Under the pieces are notes generated by a model. That model ran no database searches. It was not told the origin of the DNA and saw only the letters and a program-made list of their open reading frames with translations. Of a stretch of 64,000 nt of DNA, positions 9,226 to 16,764 are shown piece by piece; within the stretch, counting starts at the first letter, position 1; every line of letters starts with the position of its first letter. Both the position numbers and the translations under genes were made by a program. Origin of the DNA: Dehalococcoidia bacterium. Its GTDB lineage: Bacteria > Chloroflexota > Dehalococcoidia > E44-bin15. Location of the stretch: positions 1 to 64,000 of the forward strand of contig DATKYK010000036.1 in assembly GCA_035528575.1 (NCBI GenBank), read 5' to 3'.

Positions 9226-10305
9226 ATGGCAGATAGGCGTTTGTTATCAGGAAATGAGGCAATCGGATGGGGAGCGATTCTTGGAGAGTGCAAGGCTTTC
9301 TTTGGCTATCCGATAACCCCGCAAAGCGAGATCCTGGAATTTCTGGCAACTGAACTGCCTAAGGTGGGTGGTGTATTCCTCCAAACTGAGGATGAGATCG
9401 CTGCTGTAAGCATGGTCTATGGCTCGTCCATGACCGGCACTCGAACAATGTCTGCTACCTCCTCCCCGGGCATAAGCTTGATGCAGGAGACCGTTTCCCT
9501 GATGGCTTATTTAAAGGTGCCATCAGTAATCGTTGATGTTTGCCGGTTCGGTCCGGGCAGCGGAATGGCACAGACATCACAGACCGACTATCGGCAAGTT
9601 ACCAAAGGAGGCGGGCACGGCGGGTATCGTTGTATTGTACTCGCCCCGTCATCAAGCCAGGAATGCTGTGATCTGGTACAGCTGGCTTTATGGCTCGCCG
9701 ATAGGTACCAGATGACGGTTTATGTTCTCACCGATGCCACCATAGGTCAATCCTGCGAACTAGTAGATCTAAAAACCAGGGATTTCGGCGCACTTCCTGA
9801 TAAGGACTGGGTCATTAGGGGGCTAGATGCGCGTGGAGGGGTGCGCCAGAGAATCCACCAGCACATGTGGGATTATGTAGGTTATCATCAGGACATGAAC
9901 GAAAAATATCAGGAGATCGCCGAAAACGAAATAAAGTATGAAGCTTATTGCGCGGATGATGCTGAAGTGATCCTGGTAGCATACGGCTACGTTTCTCGAA
10001 TGGCAAAAGGAGCGGTGGACCTTGCTCGAGAAGAGGGCCTGAAAGTGGGACTGCTGAGACCAATAACCCTTTGGCCCTTCCCAACGAATATGCTCCGCGA
10101 GTTGGGCTCCCGAGCCCGTCGTGTACTAGTGGTGGAACACAGCTCTGGTCTTCTGGTCGAGGACGTGGAATGTGCTCTCCAAGGAAAGGTGCCGGTTCAC
10201 TTACTTGGTATTTGGGGTACCCATAGGCGCGATAGTTCGGGAATCATCTATCCAGAGAGGATAGTCGAGGAGATAAAACAAATGGAAAGCGTGGCTAAAT
10301 TGTGA
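9226..10305 (+). CDS. 2-oxoacid:ferredoxin oxidoreductase, alpha subunit (KorA/VorB-like)
   Basis: 359-residue alpha subunit containing domains I and II of the oxoacid:ferredoxin oxidoreductase family. GNEAIGWGAILGECKAFF, then the signature GYPITPQSEILEF, then FLQTEDEIAAVSMVYGSS and TMSATSSPGISLMQE are diagnostic. AAGGAGGAAGAGTC precedes ATG 9226, 14 bases after the ferredoxin stop. The length (~360 aa) and separate subunits resemble archaeal and clostridial 2-oxoisovalerate or 2-oxoglutarate enzymes more than the fused pyruvate enzyme, but the substrate cannot be assigned. The reaction is oxidative decarboxylation of a 2-oxoacid to acyl-CoA and CO2 with reduction of ferredoxin. Confidence 0.94.
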   Translation: MADRRLLSGNEAIGWGAILGECKAFFGYPITPQSEILEFLATELPKVGGVFLQTEDEIAAVSMVYGSSMTGTRTMSATSSPGISLMQETVSLMAYLKVPSVIVDVCRFGPGSGMAQTSQTDYRQVTKGGGHGGYRCIVLAPSSSQECCDLVQLALWLADRYQMTVYVLTDATIGQSCELVDLKTRDFGALPDKDWVIRGLDARGGVRQRIHQHMWDYVGYHQDMNEKYQEIAENEIKYEAYCADDAEVILVAYGYVSRMAKGAVDLAREEGLKVGLLRPITLWPFPTNMLRELGSRARRVLVVEHSSGLLVEDVECALQGKVPVHLLGIWGTHRRDSSGIIYPERIVEEIKQMESVAKL

Positions 10306-10354
10306 GAGGGGTAATAGCATTCGATCGTATCGGCAATGTCAGGAGGTGCGCATA

Positions 10355-11176
10355 ATGGGAAAAGGAGCAGTGATAAAGCAACAAGTCGTAGGCAAGCCCA
10401 AGGCAGTGCAATTGGATTTCATGCCGTTCAAATTCTGTCCGGGCTGTCATGAGTCTTTAGTTTGGCGGGCTCTCGGCGAGGTTATCGATGAACTCGACAT
10501 CCAGGGTAAAGCTATTGCCTGCCTGGACATTGGGTGCAGCGGAGTATTAATGGTCGGCTTGGCCGTTGATGGTCTCCACTGCCTTCACGGACGTTCCACT
10601 GCAGTAGCGGCAGGTGTCAAGCGCGTGCTGCCTCAGGCGATTTGTTTCAATATCGGAGGCGACGGCTCTTTGGGTGCTATTGGCGCCGGACATATGGTTA
10701 ACGTTATGATGCGCTCCGATCCCATAACGACCATCTTTCTTAACAACTCCGGATATGGCATGACCGGAGGGCAAGTTGCTCCCACCTCGCTTATTGGGTT
10801 GCGAACTACTACGACTCCTGAAGGCCGCGATGTGCAAAGCACTGGATTCCCTCTCCACCTAAGCGAGATCGCTGCCACCATGCTGGGCACTGCCTATGTG
10901 TCTCGAGTGAGCGTGCACACGCCGGCCAACTACCAGAAGGCTAGGAAAGCGATCAAGACCGCTTTCCAGAAACAGATGGATGGAGTGGGCTATAGTTTAG
11001 TGGAAATTCTCTGCGCCTGCCCCCCCAACTGGGGCCTGAGTCCGCTAGCTGCCAATAGTTTCGTAGAAGAGAAACTCATCGGCGAGTTCCCACTCGGCGA
11101 GTTTAAGAATGTAGACAAAATAGAGTATACGGTCGACCCGGAAATCAACAGAGTCGGCCGTGTCAAACGCGGATAA
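10355..11176 (+). CDS. 2-oxoacid:ferredoxin oxidoreductase, beta subunit (thiamine diphosphate binding)
   Basis: 273-residue beta subunit. The N-terminal FKFCPGCHESLVWRAL has the conserved CPGC; DIGCSGVL and HGRSTAVAAGVKRVLP follow as in the family; the thiamine-diphosphate/Mg motif GDGSLGAIGAGHMVN ends in FLNNSGYGMTGGQ. AGGAGG at 10341-10346 is the ribosome site for ATG 10355; the in-frame GTG at 10346 lies inside that site and is not the start. Located 49 bp after the alpha gene and 13 bp before gamma. Functions with alpha, gamma and the ferredoxin-like delta subunit. Confidence 0.94.
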   Translation: MGKGAVIKQQVVGKPKAVQLDFMPFKFCPGCHESLVWRALGEVIDELDIQGKAIACLDIGCSGVLMVGLAVDGLHCLHGRSTAVAAGVKRVLPQAICFNIGGDGSLGAIGAGHMVNVMMRSDPITTIFLNNSGYGMTGGQVAPTSLIGLRTTTTPEGRDVQSTGFPLHLSEIAATMLGTAYVSRVSVHTPANYQKARKAIKTAFQKQMDGVGYSLVEILCACPPNWGLSPLAANSFVEEKLIGEFPLGEFKNVDKIEYTVDPEINRVGRVKRG

Positions 11177-11189
11177 TCGGGGGTGATCA

Positions 11190-11753
11190 GTGCAAGAGAA
11201 GGATCCAAATCGCTTTTCGGTTCTTATGAGCGGCCTTGGAGGTCAGGGGTTGCTCACCATGGGCAAGGTCTTGGCACAAGCGGGTAGCTCACACTATCGA
11301 TATGTGACTTACCATCCGAATTATGGTCCTTCTATGCGCGGAGGTGAATGCGAGTGCACAGTGACGTTGTCCAATAAAGAGAACACCTCTATTGCGTCTA
11401 GGAATCCCTCGGCCGCCATCCTAATGGGGGCCGGAGCCTGGATGCTGCACGAAGCACAAGTTAAACCGGGGGGGCTATTGCTGGTGGACAGCTCAATTGT
11501 TGCTGAGCGGACTACTCGGGACGATGTGACGGTGCACTATATCCCGGCAACACAGATGGCCCTCGAGTTAGGCGCAGCTATGGTATCTAACCTGATCCTG
11601 CTCGGTGCATACTTAGAGGTAACCAAAGCTCTGCCCCTCGAGGCGATTGAGAAAGCCCTTAAGGACAGGTATACAGGAACCAAGGGAGAGCGTTTTCTTT
11701 CCATCGATCTAGAGGCTATCAAGCTTGGGGCCGAGTTTATAACCGATTCATAA
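11190..11753 (+). CDS. 2-oxoacid:ferredoxin oxidoreductase, gamma subunit
   Basis: 187-residue gamma-domain protein of the oxoacid:ferredoxin oxidoreductase family. SVLMSGLGGQGLLTMGKVLA at residues ~8-28 is the signature start and YHPNYGPSMRGGECECTVTL is the matching second block; ALELGAAMVSNLILLGAYLE is the usual helix near the C-terminus. The GTG start at 11190 follows GGGGTGA. It completes a delta-alpha-beta-gamma order in one operon. The gamma domain shapes the CoA and substrate access site; it has no separate activity. Confidence 0.93.
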   Translation: MQEKDPNRFSVLMSGLGGQGLLTMGKVLAQAGSSHYRYVTYHPNYGPSMRGGECECTVTLSNKENTSIASRNPSAAILMGAGAWMLHEAQVKPGGLLLVDSSIVAERTTRDDVTVHYIPATQMALELGAAMVSNLILLGAYLEVTKALPLEAIEKALKDRYTGTKGERFLSIDLEAIKLGAEFITDS

Positions 11754-11766
11754 ACTGGAGGGAGAC

Positions 11767-12774
11767 ATGGGACCTAAGATCGTTTGCACTATGCCGATTC
11801 TGAGTACTCCCTACCACGATGAAGTTGCCGAGAGTCTGGGTGGCGAGATAATAAGAGTACAGTGCGCCACCGAAGAAGAAGTCATAAATGCCTGTCATGA
11901 TGCTGATGCAGCGATGGGGGCAATAGAGCCCTTTAGCAAACGGGTCATCGACGAACTTGATAAGTGCCAAATAATAGCCCAGTTTTCTGTTGGCCATGAC
12001 CATGTTGACGTTGGGGCAGCTACTGAGCGTGGCATCATTGTTGCCAATGTTCCTGATTATTGTATCGATGAGGTATCTGAACAAGCCCTTACATTCATAC
12101 TCGCCCTCAATCGCAAGATATTTCGCCTCGATAAGGCTGTGCGGAATGGCAAGTGGACAGGGGATGCTATGGGAATTGTGTTCCCGCTTTCCAACATCCG
12201 GGGACAGACACTGGGGCTGGTAGGCTTCGGTCGTATCGCTCGTGCGCTGGCATCGAAAGCACACGCTTTAGGTATGAAAATAATCACCTATGATCCCTAC
12301 ATTCAAGCAGACATGGTCCAGGAGCAAGGGGCTGAGCTAGTAGATTTGAACCAACTCCTCGCCAATTCGGATTTCATTTCCGTTCATGTGCCATATACAG
12401 AGGAGACTCACCACCTATTCGGTTTGGAGCAGTTCAAAGAGATGAAATCCAATGCGTACTTTATAAACACTGGACGTGGTGGACTGGTGGATGAGGCTGC
12501 CCTTCATACAGCTCTCACCGAAGGTTTTATCCAGGGAGCAGCAATCGACGTAATGGAGGAAGAGCCACCCGATTCCAATAATCCGCTATTCGGACTGGAC
12601 AACATCATTATTACCCCTCATACGGGAGCAATGTCCAATACCTCAATGTCGGAGTTAATGCAGCGACCCATCGAAGAGGTGGCCCGCGTCTTTAGAGGTC
12701 AGTGGCCCAATGGCTTTGTGAACCCTGAGGTTAAAGAGCGTTTCATCGCCCGCTGGGGAAAGACTATGGAATAA
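11767..12774 (+). CDS. D-2-hydroxyacid dehydrogenase, NAD-dependent (3-PGDH/CtBP-like)
   Basis: 335-residue D-isomer-specific 2-hydroxyacid dehydrogenase. The nucleotide-binding motif is GLVGFGRIARALASKA with an Asp ending the second strand (ITYDPY). The catalytic Arg is in NTGRGGLVDE, the Glu in IDVMEEEPP and the His in ITPHTGAMSN. TGGAGGGAGAC precedes ATG 11767, 13 bp after the gamma-subunit stop, so it belongs to the same operon. It would reduce a 2-oxoacid to the (R)-2-hydroxyacid, the step before CoA transfer and dehydration in reductive amino-acid fermentation. The 2-oxoacid is then at a branch point, to be oxidised by the upstream oxidoreductase or reduced here. 3-Phosphoglycerate dehydrogenase activity is the alternative, though no ACT domain is present. 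Confidence 0.92.
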   Translation: MGPKIVCTMPILSTPYHDEVAESLGGEIIRVQCATEEEVINACHDADAAMGAIEPFSKRVIDELDKCQIIAQFSVGHDHVDVGAATERGIIVANVPDYCIDEVSEQALTFILALNRKIFRLDKAVRNGKWTGDAMGIVFPLSNIRGQTLGLVGFGRIARALASKAHALGMKIITYDPYIQADMVQEQGAELVDLNQLLANSDFISVHVPYTEETHHLFGLEQFKEMKSNAYFINTGRGGLVDEAALHTALTEGFIQGAAIDVMEEEPPDSNNPLFGLDNIIITPHTGAMSNTSMSELMQRPIEEVARVFRGQWPNGFVNPEVKERFIARWGKTME

Positions 12775-12820
12775 CCAGCCGCAGAGCCAGCAGGGAAGAG
12801 TCTCATGTAGGGTTTAAGTC

Positions 12821-13045
12821 ATGATGATGTGTGATATTAGAAGCGGAACCAACGAGGATTGCTTTGTTAAAAGGGTAGTGGACTACTGGCTGCGCAGGAC
12901 ACAAGAGGTGCTGGAGAGGGTGGAAGGATAACTGAAGAAAGAGTCACATATACATCACATCCACATCGCAGATATTGCAGAAAATGATATCAATGTTATA
13001 ATAAGCATGGTCGAGAGTCTAAGTGATGAGTCCCTGACTGGTTGA
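12821..13045 (+). pseudogene. Short reading frame with one internal stop, unknown
   Basis: A 36-codon frame starts at ATG 12821 (two further ATGs follow directly) and ends at TAA 12929. The same frame stays open for another 37 codons to TGA 13043-13045. The first part includes a helix-like segment DYWLRRTQEVLERVE and the second ADIAENDINVIISMVESL. One stop inside an otherwise open ~75-codon frame could be a decayed small gene or chance. No family recognised. It lies between the catabolic operon and the tRNA scar. Confidence 0.25.
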
Positions 13046-13129
13046 AATCCAGGAGTATAAGAAATAGCGAGTTAGGGAGTTAAAATCAGGATTTTAGGCT
13101 CCTCCAGCTACGGAAATACCCCTCAATAA

Positions 13130-13174
13130 CTTTTAATCAGGGTGTCGCGGGTTCGAAACCCGCACGGCTCACCA
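13130..13174 (+). pseudogene. 3' half of tRNA-Lys(TTT), attachment-site scar
   Basis: The sequence from the anticodon loop (CTTTTAA, 13130-13136, anticodon TTT) to CCA is intact: 3' anticodon strand TCAGG, variable loop, a perfect five-pair T stem (13147-13151 with 13159-13163) around TTCGAAA, acceptor 3' strand ACGGCTC, discriminator A and encoded CCA (13172-13174). The five bases before the loop, AATAA, cannot pair with TCAGG, and no D arm or GAGCCGT acceptor strand lies upstream. This is therefore half a tRNA gene, as left at one end of an element that integrated by crossover in the anticodon loop. Confidence 0.85.
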
Positions 13175-13396
13175 GCTATAAAATCACCTTTGTTTGAAGC
13201 CTTTTTCCTCTCAATTTTTACCTAACCAGGCAGTCTTTGTTGCGGAAATCCTTTTGCCGAATCAGGCACTTACTACTTGGGCTTTCGACCATGCTCGTTA
13301 TAGAGATTGTCGGCATTTTTTACAGTATCCGTGGTGTGGGTGTGATGTTTGTGTGATGCGGAAATCTGGTGAAGCGATAGGATAGTTCTCCCGCCA

Positions 13397-13530
13397 TAAA
13401 TCTGCCTGGCTGGGCAATAAAAGCACATATATGCCTGTTACAAAGTGCCTAGTATGCTTTTTATAGTTGGGTGGGAGTTGATCAAAGCAAGGTAACACCA
13501 TGACTATCAAAGACCTGGACCGGTGGGAAT
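13397..13530 (+). repeat. Direct repeat left of FkbM gene, copy 1
   Basis: This segment recurs, slightly diverged and with an indel near its left part, at 14722-14882. Both contain AAGCACAT.TATGCCTGTT, the string CTAGTATGCT and the block AGCAAGGTAA followed by ATGAC.ATCAAAGACCTG. The two copies bracket the FkbM methyltransferase gene. Copy 1 runs directly into the recombinase stub at 13500. Confidence 0.8.
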
Positions 13531-13610
13531 CATTGGAAATGGTGCAGCGGTATACGAGGTCTGTGCGCTTAAGTGATAGCCTGAAATTTCGTAAGCCGCC
13601 ACTGGGTTGA
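13500..13610 (+). pseudogene. Tyrosine recombinase (integrase) C-terminal stub
   Basis: 36 codons from ATG 13500 to TGA 13608-13610 encode the last part of a phage-type integrase. SLEMVQRYTRSVRLSDSLKF corresponds to the block that contains the nucleophilic tyrosine and C-terminal tail of XerC/D-like recombinases. The catalytic Arg-His-Arg portion is missing, so it is not functional. It lies 326 bp after the tRNA-Lys scar, as expected for an integrase next to its attachment site. Confidence 0.75.
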
Positions 13611-13771
13611 AAGCTGTCGTTCTGGGGAACTTTTAAAAAGGGATTTGGCGGTTGGGGGTAAACATAAAAATACGCTACAAAATGCAATCTACGGAGATTC
13701 TTGACATTAGATTAGCCAATAATCTATTCTACATTCAAAAGGAGTAGACTAACGCAAGCATATTATATGAA

Positions 13772-14599
13772 ATGTTTTACTGTGGCAACTTTAGGATTTC
13801 TGGCTATCAGAAGGTTAAAGTGAAAATACGGTCGTTGCTTCGGACATTATTAGAACTAATACCAAAGTCGTTGCTTCGGACATTATCCAAACTATTACCA
13901 AAACGGTTCCGCCTCCCTGCCAGATATGGTTATCACCGTGTATTTGGAAAAATAGAAGAGGAACTCTTTATGCTACAAGATTTGATTGGCACGGGACAGA
14001 CAGCCATTGATGTGGGGGCAAATTTCGGCATATGGAGCTATAAACTTTCGAAGCTGTTTCAAAGAGTGGAGGTATTCGAGCCTCTTGTGGATTGCACTGC
14101 TGAAATAAAGGCTTTTCGTGCAAAAAACATTACTGTTCACGATGTCGCTCTGTCCTCTGCAGAGGGATTTAATGAACTGCATATATCTGTTGCTAAGGGT
14201 AGACTTCAACATGGTCTTGCAACATTTAGCAATGTCGTAGGGGAGCATAGGACTATACTCGTACCAGTACGTACTTTGGACAGTTATAATTTCTCTAATG
14301 TTGCATTTATTAAGATTGATGTAGAGGGCCATGAGCTCGAGGTGATAAAAGGCGCAGAAATAACAATAGCTCGTGAAAAACCATTGATGCTTGTAGAGAT
14401 AGAGCAAAGACACCTTAACTTTGCGATGGACATCGTGATTGAGAAGGTCCTCGGATTTGGATACGAGGCTTTTTTCCTTTACGGTGGTCAATGGCGTCCG
14501 TACGTGGAATTTTCATATGAAGTTCATCAAGAGCCGTTCTTGAGCGATGTTTACACTAAGTGCTATGTCAATGACTTCCTGTTCAAACCACGAGTGTAG
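13772..14599 (+). CDS. FkbM family SAM-dependent methyltransferase
   Basis: 275-residue FkbM-type methyltransferase, likely O-methylating a sugar hydroxyl. The SAM motif is TAIDVGANFGIWSYKLSKL with the acidic VEVFEPL; AFIKIDVEGHELEVIKGAE is the second FkbM signature. The N-terminus carries a basic amphipathic stretch with a 12-residue tandem duplication (SLLRTLLELIPK then SLLRTLSKLLPK). ATG 13772 has no clear ribosome site; GTG 13820, after AGAAGG, may be the true start. It is isolated between two copies of a direct repeat, with about 390 bp of gene-free sequence after it, and is visibly AT-richer than the catabolic operon. Confidence 0.9.
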   Translation: MFYCGNFRISGYQKVKVKIRSLLRTLLELIPKSLLRTLSKLLPKRFRLPARYGYHRVFGKIEEELFMLQDLIGTGQTAIDVGANFGIWSYKLSKLFQRVEVFEPLVDCTAEIKAFRAKNITVHDVALSSAEGFNELHISVAKGRLQHGLATFSNVVGEHRTILVPVRTLDSYNFSNVAFIKIDVEGHELEVIKGAEITIAREKPLMLVEIEQRHLNFAMDIVIEKVLGFGYEAFFLYGGQWRPYVEFSYEVHQEPFLSDVYTKCYVNDFLFKPRV

Positions 14600-14721
14600 G
14601 CTTGGCCGTCACGTGCTTCAAAACGCCTGTCAAAAAGGTAGACATATTGACTCTCCCGACCAGTCTCAGTATATATTAAGCTTCTCTTGTTTTAGTCTTG
14701 GCCATTAATGCCTGCCCTCCT

Positions 14722-14882
14722 CCAAATCCGCCTGGCTTGGCTCTTTTCGCCCATTATAGCGCTTAAGCAGTAACAAGCACATGTATGCCTGTTGCAGAGT
14801 GTCTAGTATGCTCTTTACAGTTAGGGGGGAGTTGATACGAAGCAAGGTAATACTATGACAATCAAAGACCTGGGCAGGTGGC
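14722..14882 (+). repeat. Direct repeat right of FkbM gene, copy 2
   Basis: Second copy of the repeat at 13397-13530. After the shared ATGACAATCAAAGACCTG the frame diverges and stops within a few codons, so the recombinase tail is absent here. The rest of the 14600-15005 gap holds no recognisable gene. Confidence 0.75.
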
Positions 14883-15005
14883 AATGCCTATAGGTTATCC
14901 TTATACTAATCTAGCTAACAGGAAAGGTTTATGGTATCATGGCTATAGCTAGCTTAGCTGTCTATTATGTAAAAGACAGTTACCCTTGGCATGAGAGGAA
15001 GTGCG

Positions 15006-15686
15006 ATGAAAGAGGTCTCCATAATCTTCCCCGCACTGAATGAGGAGGACACGATCGGGAAGGTCATCGATGAAGTTCCTATGGAGGGGCTGGAAAGGAA
15101 GGGCTATCGGGCTGAGATCATAGTGGTTGATAATGGGAGCACCGATAAGACCAGGGAGATCGCCGAAGCAAAGGGAGCGCGGGTTATAACGGAACCACGC
15201 AGGGGGAAAGGCAGGGCGATGAGGACAGCCTTTGAATCGGTTAGTGGGGACTACGTATTCATGATAGATGCCGACTTCACCTATCCCGCTACCTATATCC
15301 CTCTAATGCTTAAGCTCTTGGAGGGAAAATACGATGTGGTGCTGGGGTCACGGATCAAGGGGCAGAGGGAAGAAGGAGCGATGACAAGGTTGAATATGGT
15401 AGGAAACCTTCTGCTTGCTTTACTGGCCGATCTCTTATACAGAACAAGGATAAGCGACCCCTGTACCGGTTACTGGGGGTTTAGGGGGGAAGTGGCCAGA
15501 GGCTTAAAGCTGGATGCCGTCGGATTCGAGCTTGAGGTTAGCATGCTAGTAGAGATCGCCAAGAAGGGTTATCGCATTGGTGAAGTACCTATTTATTACA
15601 GAAGAAGGCCAACCCCTACCAAGCTCCGTGCACTAAGAACTGGCTTTAAAATAGGGCGAACGCTTGTAAGGAAGCGGTTTCACTGA
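15006..15686 (+). CDS. Family 2 glycosyltransferase, dolichol-phosphate-mannose/glucose synthase-like
   Basis: 226-residue GT2 enzyme of the polyprenyl-phosphate sugar synthase type, transferring a sugar from a nucleotide donor to a lipid phosphate at the inner membrane face. VSIIFPALNEEDTIGKVIDE opens the GT-A fold; VVDNGSTDKT binds the nucleotide; MIDADFTYP carries the DxD; SDPCTGYWGFRGEVARGL and GFELEVSMLVEIAKKGY are the characteristic acceptor-side blocks of DPM1-like proteins. No C-terminal membrane domain, as in DPM1. ATG 15006 is preferred over ATG 14991 because GAGAGGA lies six bases before it. It is the first of a run of sugar-transfer genes. Confidence 0.9.
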   Translation: MKEVSIIFPALNEEDTIGKVIDEVPMEGLERKGYRAEIIVVDNGSTDKTREIAEAKGARVITEPRRGKGRAMRTAFESVSGDYVFMIDADFTYPATYIPLMLKLLEGKYDVVLGSRIKGQREEGAMTRLNMVGNLLLALLADLLYRTRISDPCTGYWGFRGEVARGLKLDAVGFELEVSMLVEIAKKGYRIGEVPIYYRRRPTPTKLRALRTGFKIGRTLVRKRFH

Positions 15687-15719
15687 GGGAACGGGCGTCG
15701 TTAAGATAATAAGGTCACC

Positions 15720-16649
15720 ATGCTTGTATCCATTATAGTATGCACCCACAGCTTGGATAACTTCCAGAATCTTATTGATGCGGTTGATAGCCTGCTGAAT
15801 CAGACTCATAAGGAGATCGAGATTATCATAGTTGTTGATGGCAATAAGGAACTATACGAGAGGCTCGTGAAAATCTATGATGCCCAGGGCAACGTAAAGA
15901 TTATGTTAACTGAGGAGAGCTTGGGAGCATTTGGCGCTGGGAATGTCGGTGTGAAAGCGGCGCAGGGCGATGTCATTGCCTTTCTAGATGATGATGCGGT
16001 TGGTGAAAGAAGATGGATAGAGAATCTGGTCGACATCTACGAAAAAAGCGATGCTATCTCGGTCGGAGGGAAAATCCTGCCTATCTGGCTCTCCAAGAAA
16101 CCGGATTATTTCCCTGAGGAGCTTGGCTGGCTGGTCGGAATAACACATGAAGGGTTTGCCGATGAAAAAGTCGCAGAAGTCCGCAACACCTTTGGGCCAA
16201 ACATGAGTTTTAGAAGGGGGGTCTTCGAAGAAATAGGCCTGCTCAACGAAAAACTCGGGTTTGCCAAGGGAGGAACCACTTATATGCAAGGGGCAGAACC
16301 GGAGTTTGCCTTAAGGATGAAAAACGAGCTGGGCAAGGGTGTAATCTACAACCCTGATGCCGTAGTTTATCACAAAATCCCCCCATCGAAGACAAGACCG
16401 CGAACACTCCTGAGAAGGGCCTTTTATCAGGGATACTCCAAGGCACTAATGAGAAGGCGTAGTCCGTCGCATGAGACCTTAGCGACCGAGGAATCCTACC
16501 TCAAGGATTTGCTCTTTAAATACATCCCCCGCAGGGTAAAAGGAATCTTTTCATCAAATGCTTCAAAGGAGATGAAACAGCTTTCCTTCTTGGCTATAAC
16601 CATCATCAGCGTTGGCCTAGGGTTTCTATATGGATATGTGAAGAGGTGA
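15720..16649 (+). CDS. Family 2 glycosyltransferase
   Basis: 309-residue GT2 enzyme. LVSIIVCTHSLDNFQNLIDA starts the fold, IAFLDDDAVGERRWIENL has the DxD-type DDD, and ISVGGKILPIW plus NTFGPNMSFRRGVFEEIGL form the acceptor region. A single hydrophobic segment near the C-terminus (FLAITIISVGLGFLYGY) could anchor it in the membrane. This architecture resembles glycosyltransferases of archaeal and bacterial protein N-glycosylation. Donor and acceptor unknown. Its start lies 33 bp after the preceding gene. Confidence 0.9.
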   Translation: MLVSIIVCTHSLDNFQNLIDAVDSLLNQTHKEIEIIIVVDGNKELYERLVKIYDAQGNVKIMLTEESLGAFGAGNVGVKAAQGDVIAFLDDDAVGERRWIENLVDIYEKSDAISVGGKILPIWLSKKPDYFPEELGWLVGITHEGFADEKVAEVRNTFGPNMSFRRGVFEEIGLLNEKLGFAKGGTTYMQGAEPEFALRMKNELGKGVIYNPDAVVYHKIPPSKTRPRTLLRRAFYQGYSKALMRRRSPSHETLATEESYLKDLLFKYIPRRVKGIFSSNASKEMKQLSFLAITIISVGLGFLYGYVKR

Positions 16650-16656
16650 GGGGGTT

Positions 16657-16764
16657 ATGGCGAAGAAAATCCTCCAGGTATGCCCCGGATACTTCTCAGC
16701 CATTGGTGGGCTGGAAGAACACGTGAGAAAAATAAACGCCCCTGGGGAAAAGAGCCATGAATAA
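16657..16764 (+). pseudogene. N-terminal stub of a GT4 glycosyltransferase
   Basis: 35 codons encode KKILQVCPGYFSAIGGLEEH and VRKIN, clearly the N-terminal donor-domain start of a GT4 enzyme. It resembles the beginning of the intact GT4 gene at 17555 (KVLQVCPKYYPAIGGVEQHV) at protein and DNA level. The frame then ends within a few codons, overlapping the start of the next gene at 16757. It looks like the remains of a gene replaced by, or duplicated around, the inserted 16757-17554 segment. Confidence 0.8.

Noticed and set aside
13130-13174. Complete tRNA-Lys gene
   Set aside because: The 5' acceptor strand, D arm and 5' anticodon strand are absent upstream, so only a 3' half is present.
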